From contig FR884184.1 of assembly GCA_000435515.1 (NCBI GenBank), forward strand, positions 1 to 64,000: 64,000 nucleotides of DNA. Reading direction: 5' to 3'. Of the stretch, positions 35,891-44,369 are shown piece after piece. A program made the translations under genes and the position numbers. The DNA is from Firmicutes bacterium CAG:582 (GTDB lineage: Bacteria; Bacillota_I; Bacilli_A; RF39; UBA660). Each line of letters begins with the position of its first letter. Position 1 is the first letter of the stretch. The notes below the pieces were generated by a model, which worked only from the letters and a program-made list of their open reading frames with translations, was not told the origin of the DNA and did no database searches.

Positions 35891-38879
35891 AATTACAAGT
35901 GTTTTTCAAATTAATTGTTTTTGTTTTTTGTAAGCCATTATATTTGGCTGTAAATATAATTGAATAGTTAACTCCACTTGCTAGAGTAGAACAATCTATT
36001 TCAGCTCCGTCTTCTTTTTTACAAACATAACTGATTGTTGAATTATCAGTAACATCAGTTTCATTTTCTGTTACTTTTACTTTGTTTTTAGGATTAGCAC
36101 CAAGAGAATTAAAGTTTTCTAATGTTGAACAACTAGAGCCTTTATATTCAATGTTTAGACCATTTGAACTTGCACCTTCAGTAACATTAATAGTTAAACC
36201 GGTTGATTGATTATTCTTAAATTTTTGATATGAAGATTTTACTATAAACGATACTTTTGATGAAGTATTAATATTTGTTGTAAATGTTGTATTTGTTGTA
36301 AATCCTAAGTCAGTAGTAATACCATTTGCAACCATGTATACTTGATATCCAAAACTTCCAAAAGTGTTGTTGTTGTAAGCTATACGTTGTTGTAAGTATT
36401 TTTCTGCCCATACCTTGTAAGCCGTTGAATTTGTAAAGTATTCTCTTAAGTATGTTTCGTTGATGGCGTTAGGTGTAGTTGCTGCATTCCAAGTTAGAGT
36501 AACAACACCATTATTATTTGTAAATTTTAAGTTACTTGGATCACTTAGGGTATCAAACCTATTAGATACTGTAGTAGGTACAGTGCCTTTTTTGAAGTAT
36601 TCAACGCTTCTAAGTTCTTTTGGAGTAGCAGGGCTTGCAAGTTCAAGTGGGTCAGTTCCAAGTTCTATTTCGGCTTCTACTATTCCATTAGGACGATTAA
36701 ATCTAGAATTTTTTTTCATTATTCTTGTAACTAAAAATTTTGTTATTTCTCTTCTGGCTTTTCCACCTTCAGTACCTTTCAAGTAATATTCTTTTGTTCT
36801 TTGAGGATATCCATACCATGTTGCAATGGCATAATCAGGAGAGTAAGCAATTTCCCATGAGTCACCAATGATACCTTTAAATTCTTTTTTTAAAGCCGAA
36901 TCAACTGTTGATGTACCAGTTTTGGCAGCTATATCAGTACCACTTACAGAACCTGCACCAATTATGTTGCTTGTTACCGCGTGTTTTAAAATCATATTTA
37001 TCATATAAGCTGTTTCTTCACTCATAGCTGTAATTTTTTTAGGAGTAACTTTTATAGTATCGCCAGTTTCAGTGTATTCAATTTTTGTTACAGAATATGG
37101 TTCAATATAAGTTCCACCTCTTGCAAATGTTGCGTAGGCAGCTGCTGCTTCCAATGGAGTGACACCATCGAAACCTCCGATTGAACATGTTTCTAGAATT
37201 GTTCCACTTGATGTTTCTGGTTTCCAACCTAAATTGCTTGCAAATTCAAGTTTTTGTTCGTTAGTTGTTTGTTGGAAAGTATATAGAGCAGGGATGTTTC
37301 TTGATTGAGCTAATGCGTTTTTAATAGTCATAACACCTTTATGTTGATTATCGAAGTTCTTTATTTGACCACCACCGGTGTATGTATAATCATCGTCTAT
37401 TATTGTTTGACCAGTTGACCAATTCAAGTATTCAATTGCAGGACCATAATCCATTATTGGTTTAGCAGTTGAACCTGGATGATGTCTTGTACTAGTTGCG
37501 TAGTTTAAACTTCTTTCAGTTTTTTTGTTTCTACCTGCACCAACTGCCACAATAGAACCGTCTTCTACAGAAACAACAGCAATACCAGCTTGAGCAACAT
37601 CATTTGGCCATTTGTAACCATTTTTGTTTGTTCCAGCATATAATTCATTAATTACATCTTGCTTTGCAGGATCTAAAGTCGTCCAAATCTTCATTGAAGT
37701 ACTGTAAGGATCATCTCCGGTAGGATTAGCCTTTGTTTTAGTTCTTTCGATAACTTCTTCAACAACAGTATCAATAAATCCAACATATTTGTTTAGACTG
37801 CTTCCTTTTCCTACAAGTAAACTCTCAACTGGAACGGATTTAGCAGTATCTCTTTCTTCTTCAGTAATGTATCCATGTCTACACATCAAATTTAAAACTG
37901 TATTACGTCTTGCTTCTGCATTTTTAGGATTAACGTAAGGGTTATAAGCACTTGGTGCTTGGAATAGACCAGCAATCATAGCAGCTTCTCCTAGATTAAG
38001 TTCAGATACGTCTTTACCAAAATATGTTTTGCTTGCTTGTTCAACACCATAAGTTCCAGAACCAAGGTTTGGAATGTTTACATAAAATTCCATTATTTCT
38101 TCTTTAGTATATCTTTTTTCAAATACAAATACTGACAAATATATATCAGTAAATTTTCTAATAATACCACCAATACCATGACTAGTTGTATCTGTTGCTG
38201 CATTCTTAGAAACTTGCATTGTTAGGGTAGAACCACCACCTGCATCACTTCTACCTAAAAGTTGTCCGAAAACAGCTTTTGAGAATCTTGCGATGTCAAT
38301 ACCATTATGTTGGAAGAATCTTGAATCTTCAGTTGCAACTATTGCATCAACCAACACTTGAGGAAGTTGTTCATAACTAACTTTTTCACGATTCTCCAAA
38401 CCAAGTCTTTTAAATTCATTTCCGTTTACGTCATATAAAACGGTTGAATTACTTTTATATAATCTTTTTTCAGATACCTCTGGAGCAGTTATGATTATAT
38501 AAACACAGAAGATAATTCCTAAGGAGAATAATGCAACTAAACCAAGCATTATTATTATTAAAACTTTATCTTTTAAAGTTCCATATTTTAACTTTTTCTT
38601 AAATTTTTTCATATCGTCACTAATCACCATTTTCCTATTTTTAAAGAATACTTTAACTTTATCAATTCCTTTATATTCTTTATAGCTTAATAAATGCAAT
38701 TCTTCATCTTTAGTAGTTCTTTTTTTGATAGCTTTTTTCTTCTTTTTCTTTTTGCACATATTACGTTTATATTTTATCAAATATTTCTTTATCTTAGCAA
38801 TACGTTTTAGTATTTTGTTCTTTTTTGTATTCTTCTTTTTACGTTTCTTTTTCACTTGCTTTACAGTCTTCTTTTCCAT
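35889..38879 (-). CDS. Class A penicillin-binding protein (transglycosylase/transpeptidase)
   Basis: 996 residues from the ATG whose rc lies at 38877-38879, chosen because AAGGAG precedes it. N-terminal ~85 cytoplasmic residues are extremely Lys/Arg-rich, then one membrane helix ('IIIMLGLVALFSLGIIF'). GT51: 'EDSRFFQHNGID' (catalytic Glu) and 'GGSTLTMQVSKN'. Transpeptidase: 'STAKPIMDYG' (SxxK), 'SRNIPA' (SxN) and 'AAKTGTST' (KTG). The C-terminus carries a fibronectin type III-like segment 'LKFTNNNGVVTLTWNA' and further Ser/Thr-rich domains. It polymerises and cross-links peptidoglycan. recU lies four bases upstream, the conserved Firmicutes pair. Confidence 0.95.
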   Translation of the reverse strand: MEKKTVKQVKKKRKKKNTKKNKILKRIAKIKKYLIKYKRNMCKKKKKKKAIKKRTTKDEELHLLSYKEYKGIDKVKVFFKNRKMVISDDMKKFKKKLKYGTLKDKVLIIIMLGLVALFSLGIIFCVYIIITAPEVSEKRLYKSNSTVLYDVNGNEFKRLGLENREKVSYEQLPQVLVDAIVATEDSRFFQHNGIDIARFSKAVFGQLLGRSDAGGGSTLTMQVSKNAATDTTSHGIGGIIRKFTDIYLSVFVFEKRYTKEEIMEFYVNIPNLGSGTYGVEQASKTYFGKDVSELNLGEAAMIAGLFQAPSAYNPYVNPKNAEARRNTVLNLMCRHGYITEEERDTAKSVPVESLLVGKGSSLNKYVGFIDTVVEEVIERTKTKANPTGDDPYSTSMKIWTTLDPAKQDVINELYAGTNKNGYKWPNDVAQAGIAVVSVEDGSIVAVGAGRNKKTERSLNYATSTRHHPGSTAKPIMDYGPAIEYLNWSTGQTIIDDDYTYTGGGQIKNFDNQHKGVMTIKNALAQSRNIPALYTFQQTTNEQKLEFASNLGWKPETSSGTILETCSIGGFDGVTPLEAAAAYATFARGGTYIEPYSVTKIEYTETGDTIKVTPKKITAMSEETAYMINMILKHAVTSNIIGAGSVSGTDIAAKTGTSTVDSALKKEFKGIIGDSWEIAYSPDYAIATWYGYPQRTKEYYLKGTEGGKARREITKFLVTRIMKKNSRFNRPNGIVEAEIELGTDPLELASPATPKELRSVEYFKKGTVPTTVSNRFDTLSDPSNLKFTNNNGVVTLTWNAATTPNAINETYLREYFTNSTAYKVWAEKYLQQRIAYNNNTFGSFGYQVYMVANGITTDLGFTTNTTFTTNINTSSKVSFIVKSSYQKFKNNQSTGLTINVTEGASSNGLNIEYKGSSCSTLENFNSLGANPKNKVKVTENETDVTDNSTISYVCKKEDGAEIDCSTLASGVNYSIIFTAKYNGLQKTKTINLKNTCN

Positions 38880-38883
38880 AATT

Positions 38884-39444
38884 TTACTCCTTAAAATATA
38901 TGTTATCCAACACTTCAATATAATCAATTCTAGGTCTTATTTTTTTATTTATAATGTATCCTTTTTCTTCAATATAACTTAGTGGAATACTCTTTCTTTT
39001 ATTGGTATCAATAAACTCGAGAATATCACGACCATCAAGGTAATAGAAAAGTCCATTCATCGCGATTATTAGGAAAGTAATTCCTCCATGAGAAATAATA
39101 CGCTTCATATGTAAAAGTTGGTGTGGATGTATATTATTTATAGGAAAAGAGGTGTGATTATTTGTTTCTTTAGCATCAAAATCAATGTATTTTCCTTTGT
39201 AAATACCGTTATAATCTAGTGTAGAAGGAGTTCTAAAGTATGCTTTGGTTATTATTCTTTCTTTTGTACCATATTTTACCTCAGAAATAGTAATTGGAGT
39301 TGGTTTTTTATATACTATAGCGATATCCTCTTCTAAATAATATTCGTTACTTTCATTAACTAGGCTTTCTAAGTCCATACCACGATTAGCATAGTTGATA
39401 TTTTTTTTAAATTCAATTTTTTTATTTCCACCTGGATAGTTCAT
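38884..39444 (-). CDS. recU: Holliday junction resolvase RecU
   Basis: 186 residues. 'NRGMDLESLVNESNEYY' is the N-terminal block, and the nuclease core 'PSTLDYNGIYKGKYIDFDAKE' supplies the Asp/Glu/Lys metal site, followed by 'FPINNIHPHQLLHM'. It cleaves four-way junctions during recombination and chromosome segregation. It is followed by the class A PBP, and shares its promoter region with engB. Confidence 0.95.
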   Translation of the reverse strand: MNYPGGNKKIEFKKNINYANRGMDLESLVNESNEYYLEEDIAIVYKKPTPITISEVKYGTKERIITKAYFRTPSTLDYNGIYKGKYIDFDAKETNNHTSFPINNIHPHQLLHMKRIISHGGITFLIIAMNGLFYYLDGRDILEFIDTNKRKSIPLSYIEEKGYIINKKIRPRIDYIEVLDNIYFKE

Positions 39445-39460
39445 AGCTTCACCTTTAAAT

Positions 39461-39510
39461 ATTATATAATATATTCCAATATTTGCAAATTAAAAAATAT
39501 TTGATATAAT
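39461..39510. promoter_or_regulatory. Divergent recU / engB promoters sharing one palindromic -35
   Basis: The hexamer TTGCAA at 39483-39488 is its own reverse complement. On the plus strand a 16-bp spacer leads to TATAAT (39505-39510) for engB. On the minus strand a 16-bp spacer leads to TATAAT (rc 39461-39466) for recU. Confidence 0.6.
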
Positions 39511-39540
39511 TGTTTCAATGAATGTTTTGGTGATGATGCG

Positions 39541-40134
39541 ATGAAAATAGAAAGTTCAAATTTGGAGACGATTGCTGTAAGGAAAAGCCAATATCCGACT
39601 GATGAATTGGATGAATTTTTATTATGTGGGAGAAGTAATGTTGGAAAAAGTAGTTTTATAAATACTGTATTAGGTAGAAAAAATTATGCTCATACCTCTG
39701 GTAAACCAGGTAAAACTCAAACTTTGAATTTTTATTTATTAAATAATAGATTTTATTTAGTTGACGTTCCTGGATATGGCTATGCTGAAGTATCTAAAGA
39801 AAAACAACGTAAATTTGGACTTATGATTGAAGAGTATATAAAAGAAAGAAAAAACTTAAAATGTGTTTTTCTTCTAGTTGATTTCCGTCATAAAGCTCAA
39901 GAAAATGACATATTAATGTATAATTATTTAAAATATTACAATATTCCTTGTGTAGTTGTAGCAACTAAATATGACAAGATAAAAGCAAGTCAAAAAGATA
40001 AATGTGAAAAATCATTAAAGGAATCTTTAAAATTGGTTGAAGGGGATAAATTAGTGTTATTCTCAAGTGTTACTAAAAAAGGAAGAGAAGAAATATATCA
40101 TATTTTAGATTCATTTATAAATTCACAAGAATAG
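39541..40134 (+). CDS. engB: Ribosome biogenesis GTPase EngB/YsxC
   Basis: 197 residues. G1 'GRSNVGKSSF', switch I 'SGKPGKTQTLNFY', G3 'VDVPGYGYAEVS', G4 'ATKYDK', G5 'FSSVTKKG'. It acts in 50S assembly. GGTGATGATGCG precedes ATG 39541. Confidence 0.97.
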   Translation: MKIESSNLETIAVRKSQYPTDELDEFLLCGRSNVGKSSFINTVLGRKNYAHTSGKPGKTQTLNFYLLNNRFYLVDVPGYGYAEVSKEKQRKFGLMIEEYIKERKNLKCVFLLVDFRHKAQENDILMYNYLKYYNIPCVVVATKYDKIKASQKDKCEKSLKESLKLVEGDKLVLFSSVTKKGREEIYHILDSFINSQE

Positions 40135-40150
40135 TTCTTGTGTTTTTTTT
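40124..40150 (+). terminator. Terminator of engB
   Basis: CACAAGAA / TTCTTGTG stem around the stop codon, then eight T. Confidence 0.9.
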
Positions 40151-40182
40151 GGTTTTAATATATTATTATTATAGGTGATGAT

Positions 40183-40791
40183 ATGAAAAATAAGGGATTT
40201 ACTTTGGTTGAACTACTTGCGGTTATTGTTATAATTGGTCTTATACTTGCAATAACGGTACCAAATGCTTTTAAGATTAGTAGTAAAGTTAAGACTAAAG
40301 CTTATGAAACAAAAATAGAACAAATCGAGTCTGGTGCAGGTGCAACTTATGGAAACAATAATTTAGGAGTTGTTAGAACGAGTGCTGGTAGATGTGCTTT
40401 TAAAGTGGATGCTGATGATAATTTGGTTCAAGCATATTATGCAGCGAATGGAGTTATAAATGATGCAGGTTCTTTAGAAAAGTATCCATGTATAAAAATG
40501 ACTATTCAAGATTTAGTTGAGGCTGGGTCACTAGAATATGATAGTAAAAAAATGTGTGACACTTATAATTGTCCAACAGATACTCAAACTAGAGCATATT
40601 ATGAGAATATTATTTCGAATCCGGTTGATGATTATATAATTAACACTTGTAATGTGTACATATATTATAAGAATAATCGTGCATATGCGACTTTTGATAA
40701 AGTAACTTGTGATCAAAAAAGAGATACACCAGATAATGGACATGAATATAAAAGATTATCTAAAAAGATAACATCTACAACTAAAAAATAG
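40183..40791 (+). CDS. Type IV prepilin-like protein
   Basis: 202 residues. The N-terminus 'MKNKGFTLVELLAVIVIIG' is a textbook prepilin: short basic leader, cleavage and methylation site G|F, and the conserved Glu at +5, followed by the hydrophobic assembly helix. The C-terminal region has several Cys ('CDTYNCP', 'NTCNVYIYY', 'TCDQK') that may form disulfides. Likely a (pseudo)pilin assembled by a PilB/ComGA ATPase such as the one at 33315. GGTGATG precedes ATG. Flanked by terminators, so a single-gene unit. Confidence 0.85.
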   Translation: MKNKGFTLVELLAVIVIIGLILAITVPNAFKISSKVKTKAYETKIEQIESGAGATYGNNNLGVVRTSAGRCAFKVDADDNLVQAYYAANGVINDAGSLEKYPCIKMTIQDLVEAGSLEYDSKKMCDTYNCPTDTQTRAYYENIISNPVDDYIINTCNVYIYYKNNRAYATFDKVTCDQKRDTPDNGHEYKRLSKKITSTTKK

Positions 40792-40812
40792 AAACTTGAG
40801 AAATTTTTGATT

Positions 40813-40838
40813 ATATGGTACCATAAGTACCATATTTT
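40813..40838 (+). terminator. Terminator of the prepilin gene
   Basis: ATATGGTAC / GTACCATAT, 9-bp perfect stem, five-base loop, weak T tail. Confidence 0.7.
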
Positions 40839-40861
40839 ATCTTATTAAAGGAGGAAAAAGA

Positions 40862-42172
40862 ATGAGAAAAACGGTATGTTTGGTTGGTAGACCTAATACA
40901 GGTAAATCGACACTTTTTAATAGACTTATAAATGAAAAAAAAGCAATTATTGCAGATACACCGGGAGTAACTAGGGATAGAATTTATGGAATAGTTAATT
41001 ATAAAACAAAATCTTTTAGTTTGATTGATACTGGTGGTATTGATTTAACAGATGAAGTTTTTAATGACAACATAAAGATGCAAGCTGAACTTGCTATGGA
41101 TGAAGCGGATGTTATTGTATTTGTTGTAGATGGAAGAGAAAGTATAACTCAAAATGACCTTGCTGTAAGAGATATGCTCTTAAGAACGAATAAAAAAGTA
41201 ATTGTTGCTTTAAATAAGATGGATGATAAAAAACATGATGACAACATATATGAATATTATGAGTTAGGTTTTGAAAATATTGTATGTATTTCAGCAGAGC
41301 ATAAAAGAAACATAAGCGAGCTTTTAGATATGATTACAGAGGATTTCAATGACTATTCCACTGAAGAGGATGAAGAGATTTTAAAATTTGCGGTAATTGG
41401 AAGACCTAATGTTGGAAAAAGCAGTTTAGTAAACGCTATATTAGGTGAAGAAAGACAAATTGTATCTGATGTTGCAGGTACCACTCGTGATTCAGCAGAT
41501 TCAAGATTTACATATGATCATCAAGATTACTTGGTTATCGATACAGCTGGAATGCGAAAAAAAGGAAAAATTTATGAAAGCATTGAAAAATATTCGATTA
41601 TTCGTAGTTTAAAAGCTATAGAAAGATGTGATGTTGCTGTTATTGTAATTGATGCTGAAAGTGGAATAATTGAACATGATAAACACATTGTTTCTTATGC
41701 CTTACAAGCAGGTAAAGCTATATGTTTAGTTGTTAATAAATGGGATACAATTAAGGATAAAGATTCTGAATTAAAAGAGTGGAAAAAACGACTTGATAAT
41801 GAATTCCAATTCATTCCTTATGCTAACGTAGTATTTTTATCTGCTAAAACTAAGGCGAGAATTCATACTCTTATGCCAGCAATACTAAAATGTTATGAAT
41901 CCTATACTAAAGAAATAAAAACTAGTGTGTTAAATGATGTAATTAGAGATGCGGTTAGTTTACATGAACCTCCTTCATATAAAGGAAAGAGATTAAAAAT
42001 ATATTTTGTTAATCAAACTGATTCTAAACCTCCAAAATTTGTATTTCATGTTAATAGTAAATCTTTAGTACATTTTTCTTATGAAAGATATTTGGAAAAC
42101 AAGATAAGAGAATCATTTGACTTAGATGGCAGCCCAATAATTCTTCAATTTAAGAACCGAGGTGAGGAGTAG
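40862..42172 (+). CDS. der: Ribosome biogenesis GTPase Der (EngA)
   Basis: 436 residues with two tandem GTPase domains: 'GRPNTGKSTLFNRL', 'DTPGVTRDR' and 'NKMDD', then 'GRPNVGKSSLVNAI', 'DTAGMRKKGK' and 'NKWDT', and a KH-like C-terminus ('KIYFVNQTDSKPPKFVFHVN'). It acts in 50S maturation. AAAGGAGG precedes ATG. The stop overlaps the start of the next gene. Confidence 0.97.
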   Translation: MRKTVCLVGRPNTGKSTLFNRLINEKKAIIADTPGVTRDRIYGIVNYKTKSFSLIDTGGIDLTDEVFNDNIKMQAELAMDEADVIVFVVDGRESITQNDLAVRDMLLRTNKKVIVALNKMDDKKHDDNIYEYYELGFENIVCISAEHKRNISELLDMITEDFNDYSTEEDEEILKFAVIGRPNVGKSSLVNAILGEERQIVSDVAGTTRDSADSRFTYDHQDYLVIDTAGMRKKGKIYESIEKYSIIRSLKAIERCDVAVIVIDAESGIIEHDKHIVSYALQAGKAICLVVNKWDTIKDKDSELKEWKKRLDNEFQFIPYANVVFLSAKTKARIHTLMPAILKCYESYTKEIKTSVLNDVIRDAVSLHEPPSYKGKRLKIYFVNQTDSKPPKFVFHVNSKSLVHFSYERYLENKIRESFDLDGSPIILQFKNRGEE

Positions 42173-42924
42173 TGAAAGATAAAATCATTATTGGTGTCCT
42201 AAGTGGAATAATTGTAGGATTTTTAATAGCTATAGCAACCATGGCCCTTCTTAATAATAAAAAGGAAAGTTTTGATATTGGAGAAGCAATAAAACGTGAA
42301 AATGATTATGTTGTTATAAAAGGAAATAACACCACTACAAAAGTAGAAGACTCAAATATTAATGTTGGAGATATTGTGAAACGTGAAAATAATACTACAA
42401 CAATAATTAAGACAACAACAACTGTTACAACTACAAAAGTATCTGAAGCTGATGTTATAAATACTTTTGCTTCAGAGTACGATTCAGTTTCTAAGAAAGT
42501 TGGCTCGGTTGACTTTAAGGAAAGTGCCAAAAACTTATTTATTAAAATAGTTGATTTTATATTTTATGGAACCGAAATAAATGGAGTGCATTTTAATGAT
42601 TTAACTATGAAAAGTAAAATGACTATTATCAAGTATGCTCTTTTACTTGATAGTAAAATAAATTCTTATTTTCCTGATTATAAACAAGAATTGGGAGAAA
42701 AATATAATTTGGTTAAAGATAAATTAATAAGTGAATATATGAACTCTTTAACATATGTTTGTTCTAAAAATAAAAATGAATGTGAAACTGTTAAACATGA
42801 ATTTAATGATTTAAAAGGTAAAATTTCTATTACATGGTCTAATTTAAAAAATGCATTTAAAAATGGTGCGGATAAAACAAAAACATCTTTAGAAGAATGG
42901 TATAAAATATTTAAAAATAACTAA
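42172..42924 (+). CDS. Unknown membrane-anchored protein
   Basis: 250 residues, GTG start with GAGGTGAGGAG upstream, overlapping the der stop. One N-terminal membrane helix ('IIGVLSGIIVGFLIAIATMALL') followed by an external region with a Thr-rich linker ('TTTIIKTTTTVTTTKV', ~82-97) and a helical C-terminal domain with two Cys ('CSKNKNEC'). It is between der and ygjP-like genes with overlapping starts. No family recognised. Confidence 0.75.
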   Translation: MKDKIIIGVLSGIIVGFLIAIATMALLNNKKESFDIGEAIKRENDYVVIKGNNTTTKVEDSNINVGDIVKRENNTTTIIKTTTTVTTTKVSEADVINTFASEYDSVSKKVGSVDFKESAKNLFIKIVDFIFYGTEINGVHFNDLTMKSKMTIIKYALLLDSKINSYFPDYKQELGEKYNLVKDKLISEYMNSLTYVCSKNKNECETVKHEFNDLKGKISITWSNLKNAFKNGADKTKTSLEEWYKIFKNN

Positions 42925-43541
42925 TGAATATAGATGGCAATAATTTAGAGATTGTAGTAGAAAGAAAAAAAATTAAAAATATATATTTTAGAATAAATGA
43001 GAATAATGAAATATATGTTACGTGTCCTAAATATGTAACTGACCGGGAAATTATCAAACTTCTTAATAACAATCATGATTCTTTAGTAAGAATGTATAAA
43101 AAAGTTAAGAAAAGAACTACTGAAAAAGAATGTGTTTTATATTTAGGTGAAAAAATTGATTATGTTTATCATAATAGGATTATCTTTGATAATGATAGAA
43201 TTTTTGCTCCATCTATTAAAAAAGCTAATGAATATCTTGAGAAGAAGTGTTTAGATGTATTTCAAAAAAGAATGGATTTATATACTCCTCAATTTGATAA
43301 CTTACCAGAGTTTAGGTTGCGTGTAAGAAAAATGAAAACTAGATGGGGAGTATGCAATCGAAAAAGTATGACAGTTACGTTAAATACTGAATTAATACAT
43401 AAGAAACCTTATTTGATTGATTATGTTATAGTTCATGAACTTTCTCATTTTGAGCATATGGATCATTCAAAGGATTTTTGGAAATGCGTCGAAATGCATT
43501 ATCCAAGATATAAGGAAGCTAGAAAAGAATTAAAAAGTTAG
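42924..43541 (+). CDS. YgjP-like zinc metallopeptidase
   Basis: 205 residues. The C-terminal block 'KTRWGVCNRKSMTVTLNTEL', 'YVIVHELSHFEHMDHSKDFW' (HExxH plus third His) identifies the M48-like YgjP/DUF45 family. Its role in bacteria is poorly known. The start overlaps the previous stop (TAATG). Confidence 0.85.
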   Translation: MNIDGNNLEIVVERKKIKNIYFRINENNEIYVTCPKYVTDREIIKLLNNNHDSLVRMYKKVKKRTTEKECVLYLGEKIDYVYHNRIIFDNDRIFAPSIKKANEYLEKKCLDVFQKRMDLYTPQFDNLPEFRLRVRKMKTRWGVCNRKSMTVTLNTELIHKKPYLIDYVIVHELSHFEHMDHSKDFWKCVEMHYPRYKEARKELKS

Positions 43542-43552
43542 GATGAATAGAA

Positions 43553-44266
43553 ATGATTGAATCGGTAAATAATGAAAAGATAAAAAGATATTCAAAATTA
43601 AACGAAAAAAAATATCGTGATAAAGAAAATATGTTTATTGTAGAAGGTGAACATCTAGTTGAAGAAGCTTTAGAAAAAGGCATTGTAATTGATATATTTT
43701 CTTTAGAAGAAAAAGAAAATTCTACTCGAGTTAGTATTGAAGTTATGAAAAAGCTTAGCAATCTTTCTAATCCTCCTAAAATACTTGCTGTTGCTAAAAA
43801 AATTGAGGAAAGAAAAATTAATGGCAATGTTTTAGTTTTAGATGATATTCAAGATCCTGGAAATCTTGGAACGATTATAAGAAGTGCAGTTTCTTTTGGA
43901 ATAGATACAATTGTTGCAAGTAAGAATACGGTTGATGTATATAATTCAAAAGTTATACGTGCAACAGAAGGAATGCTTTTTAAAATCAATTATTTAAAAA
44001 GAGATTTGGTTGAATTTATTAATGCGAATAAAGATACTTTAACATTTATTACAACAGATGTTAGAACTGGAAAAGATATTAAAGATATAGAAATACCAGG
44101 TAATTATGCTTTGATTATGGGAAATGAGGGAAATGGAGTAAGTGACGCTGTAAGTGAACTTGTTCCAAATAAAGTTAATATAAAAATAAGTGAAAAGTGT
44201 GAATCGTTAAATGTTTCTATTGCAACTTCAATACTCCTTTATGAGCTTTATACAAGATTAGACTAG
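43553..44266 (+). CDS. TrmH/SpoU-family RNA 2'-O-methyltransferase
   Basis: 237 residues. N-terminal substrate-binding domain ('KENMFIVEGEHLVEEAL') and the SPOUT core: motif 1 'LDDIQDPGNLGTIIRSAVSFG', motif 2 'LIMGNEGNGVSD' and motif 3 'SLNVSIATSILLYEL'. It methylates a ribose in rRNA or tRNA using SAM, working as a knotted dimer. Position is not predictable from this. Confidence 0.92.
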   Translation: MIESVNNEKIKRYSKLNEKKYRDKENMFIVEGEHLVEEALEKGIVIDIFSLEEKENSTRVSIEVMKKLSNLSNPPKILAVAKKIEERKINGNVLVLDDIQDPGNLGTIIRSAVSFGIDTIVASKNTVDVYNSKVIRATEGMLFKINYLKRDLVEFINANKDTLTFITTDVRTGKDIKDIEIPGNYALIMGNEGNGVSDAVSELVPNKVNIKISEKCESLNVSIATSILLYELYTRLD

Positions 44267-44280
44267 GTCTAATTTTTTTT
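44258..44280 (+). terminator. Terminator of the SpoU gene
   Basis: TTAGAC / GTCTAA stem around the stop, then eight T. Confidence 0.85.
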
Positions 44281-44293
44281 TACAATAAATTAT

Positions 44294-44338
44294 ACGATTT
44301 TTTTCAAATTGACTTGAAAATCGTGGGGGGGGTATTAT
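44294..44338 (+). promoter_or_regulatory. Promoter with G8 spacer tract and inverted repeat, upstream of the glycine-rich gene
   Basis: TTGACT (44309-44314), 18-bp spacer and TATTAT (44333-44338). Eight consecutive G (44325-44332) fill the 3' half of the spacer. ACGATTTT...CAA (from 44294) and TTGAAAATCGT (44314-44324) form an inverted repeat with a 3-base bulge that overlaps the -35, a possible operator. Slippage of the G tract would change the spacer length. Confidence 0.65.
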
Positions 44339-44369
44339 AAAATAAAAATAGAAAGATAGATGATGCAAA

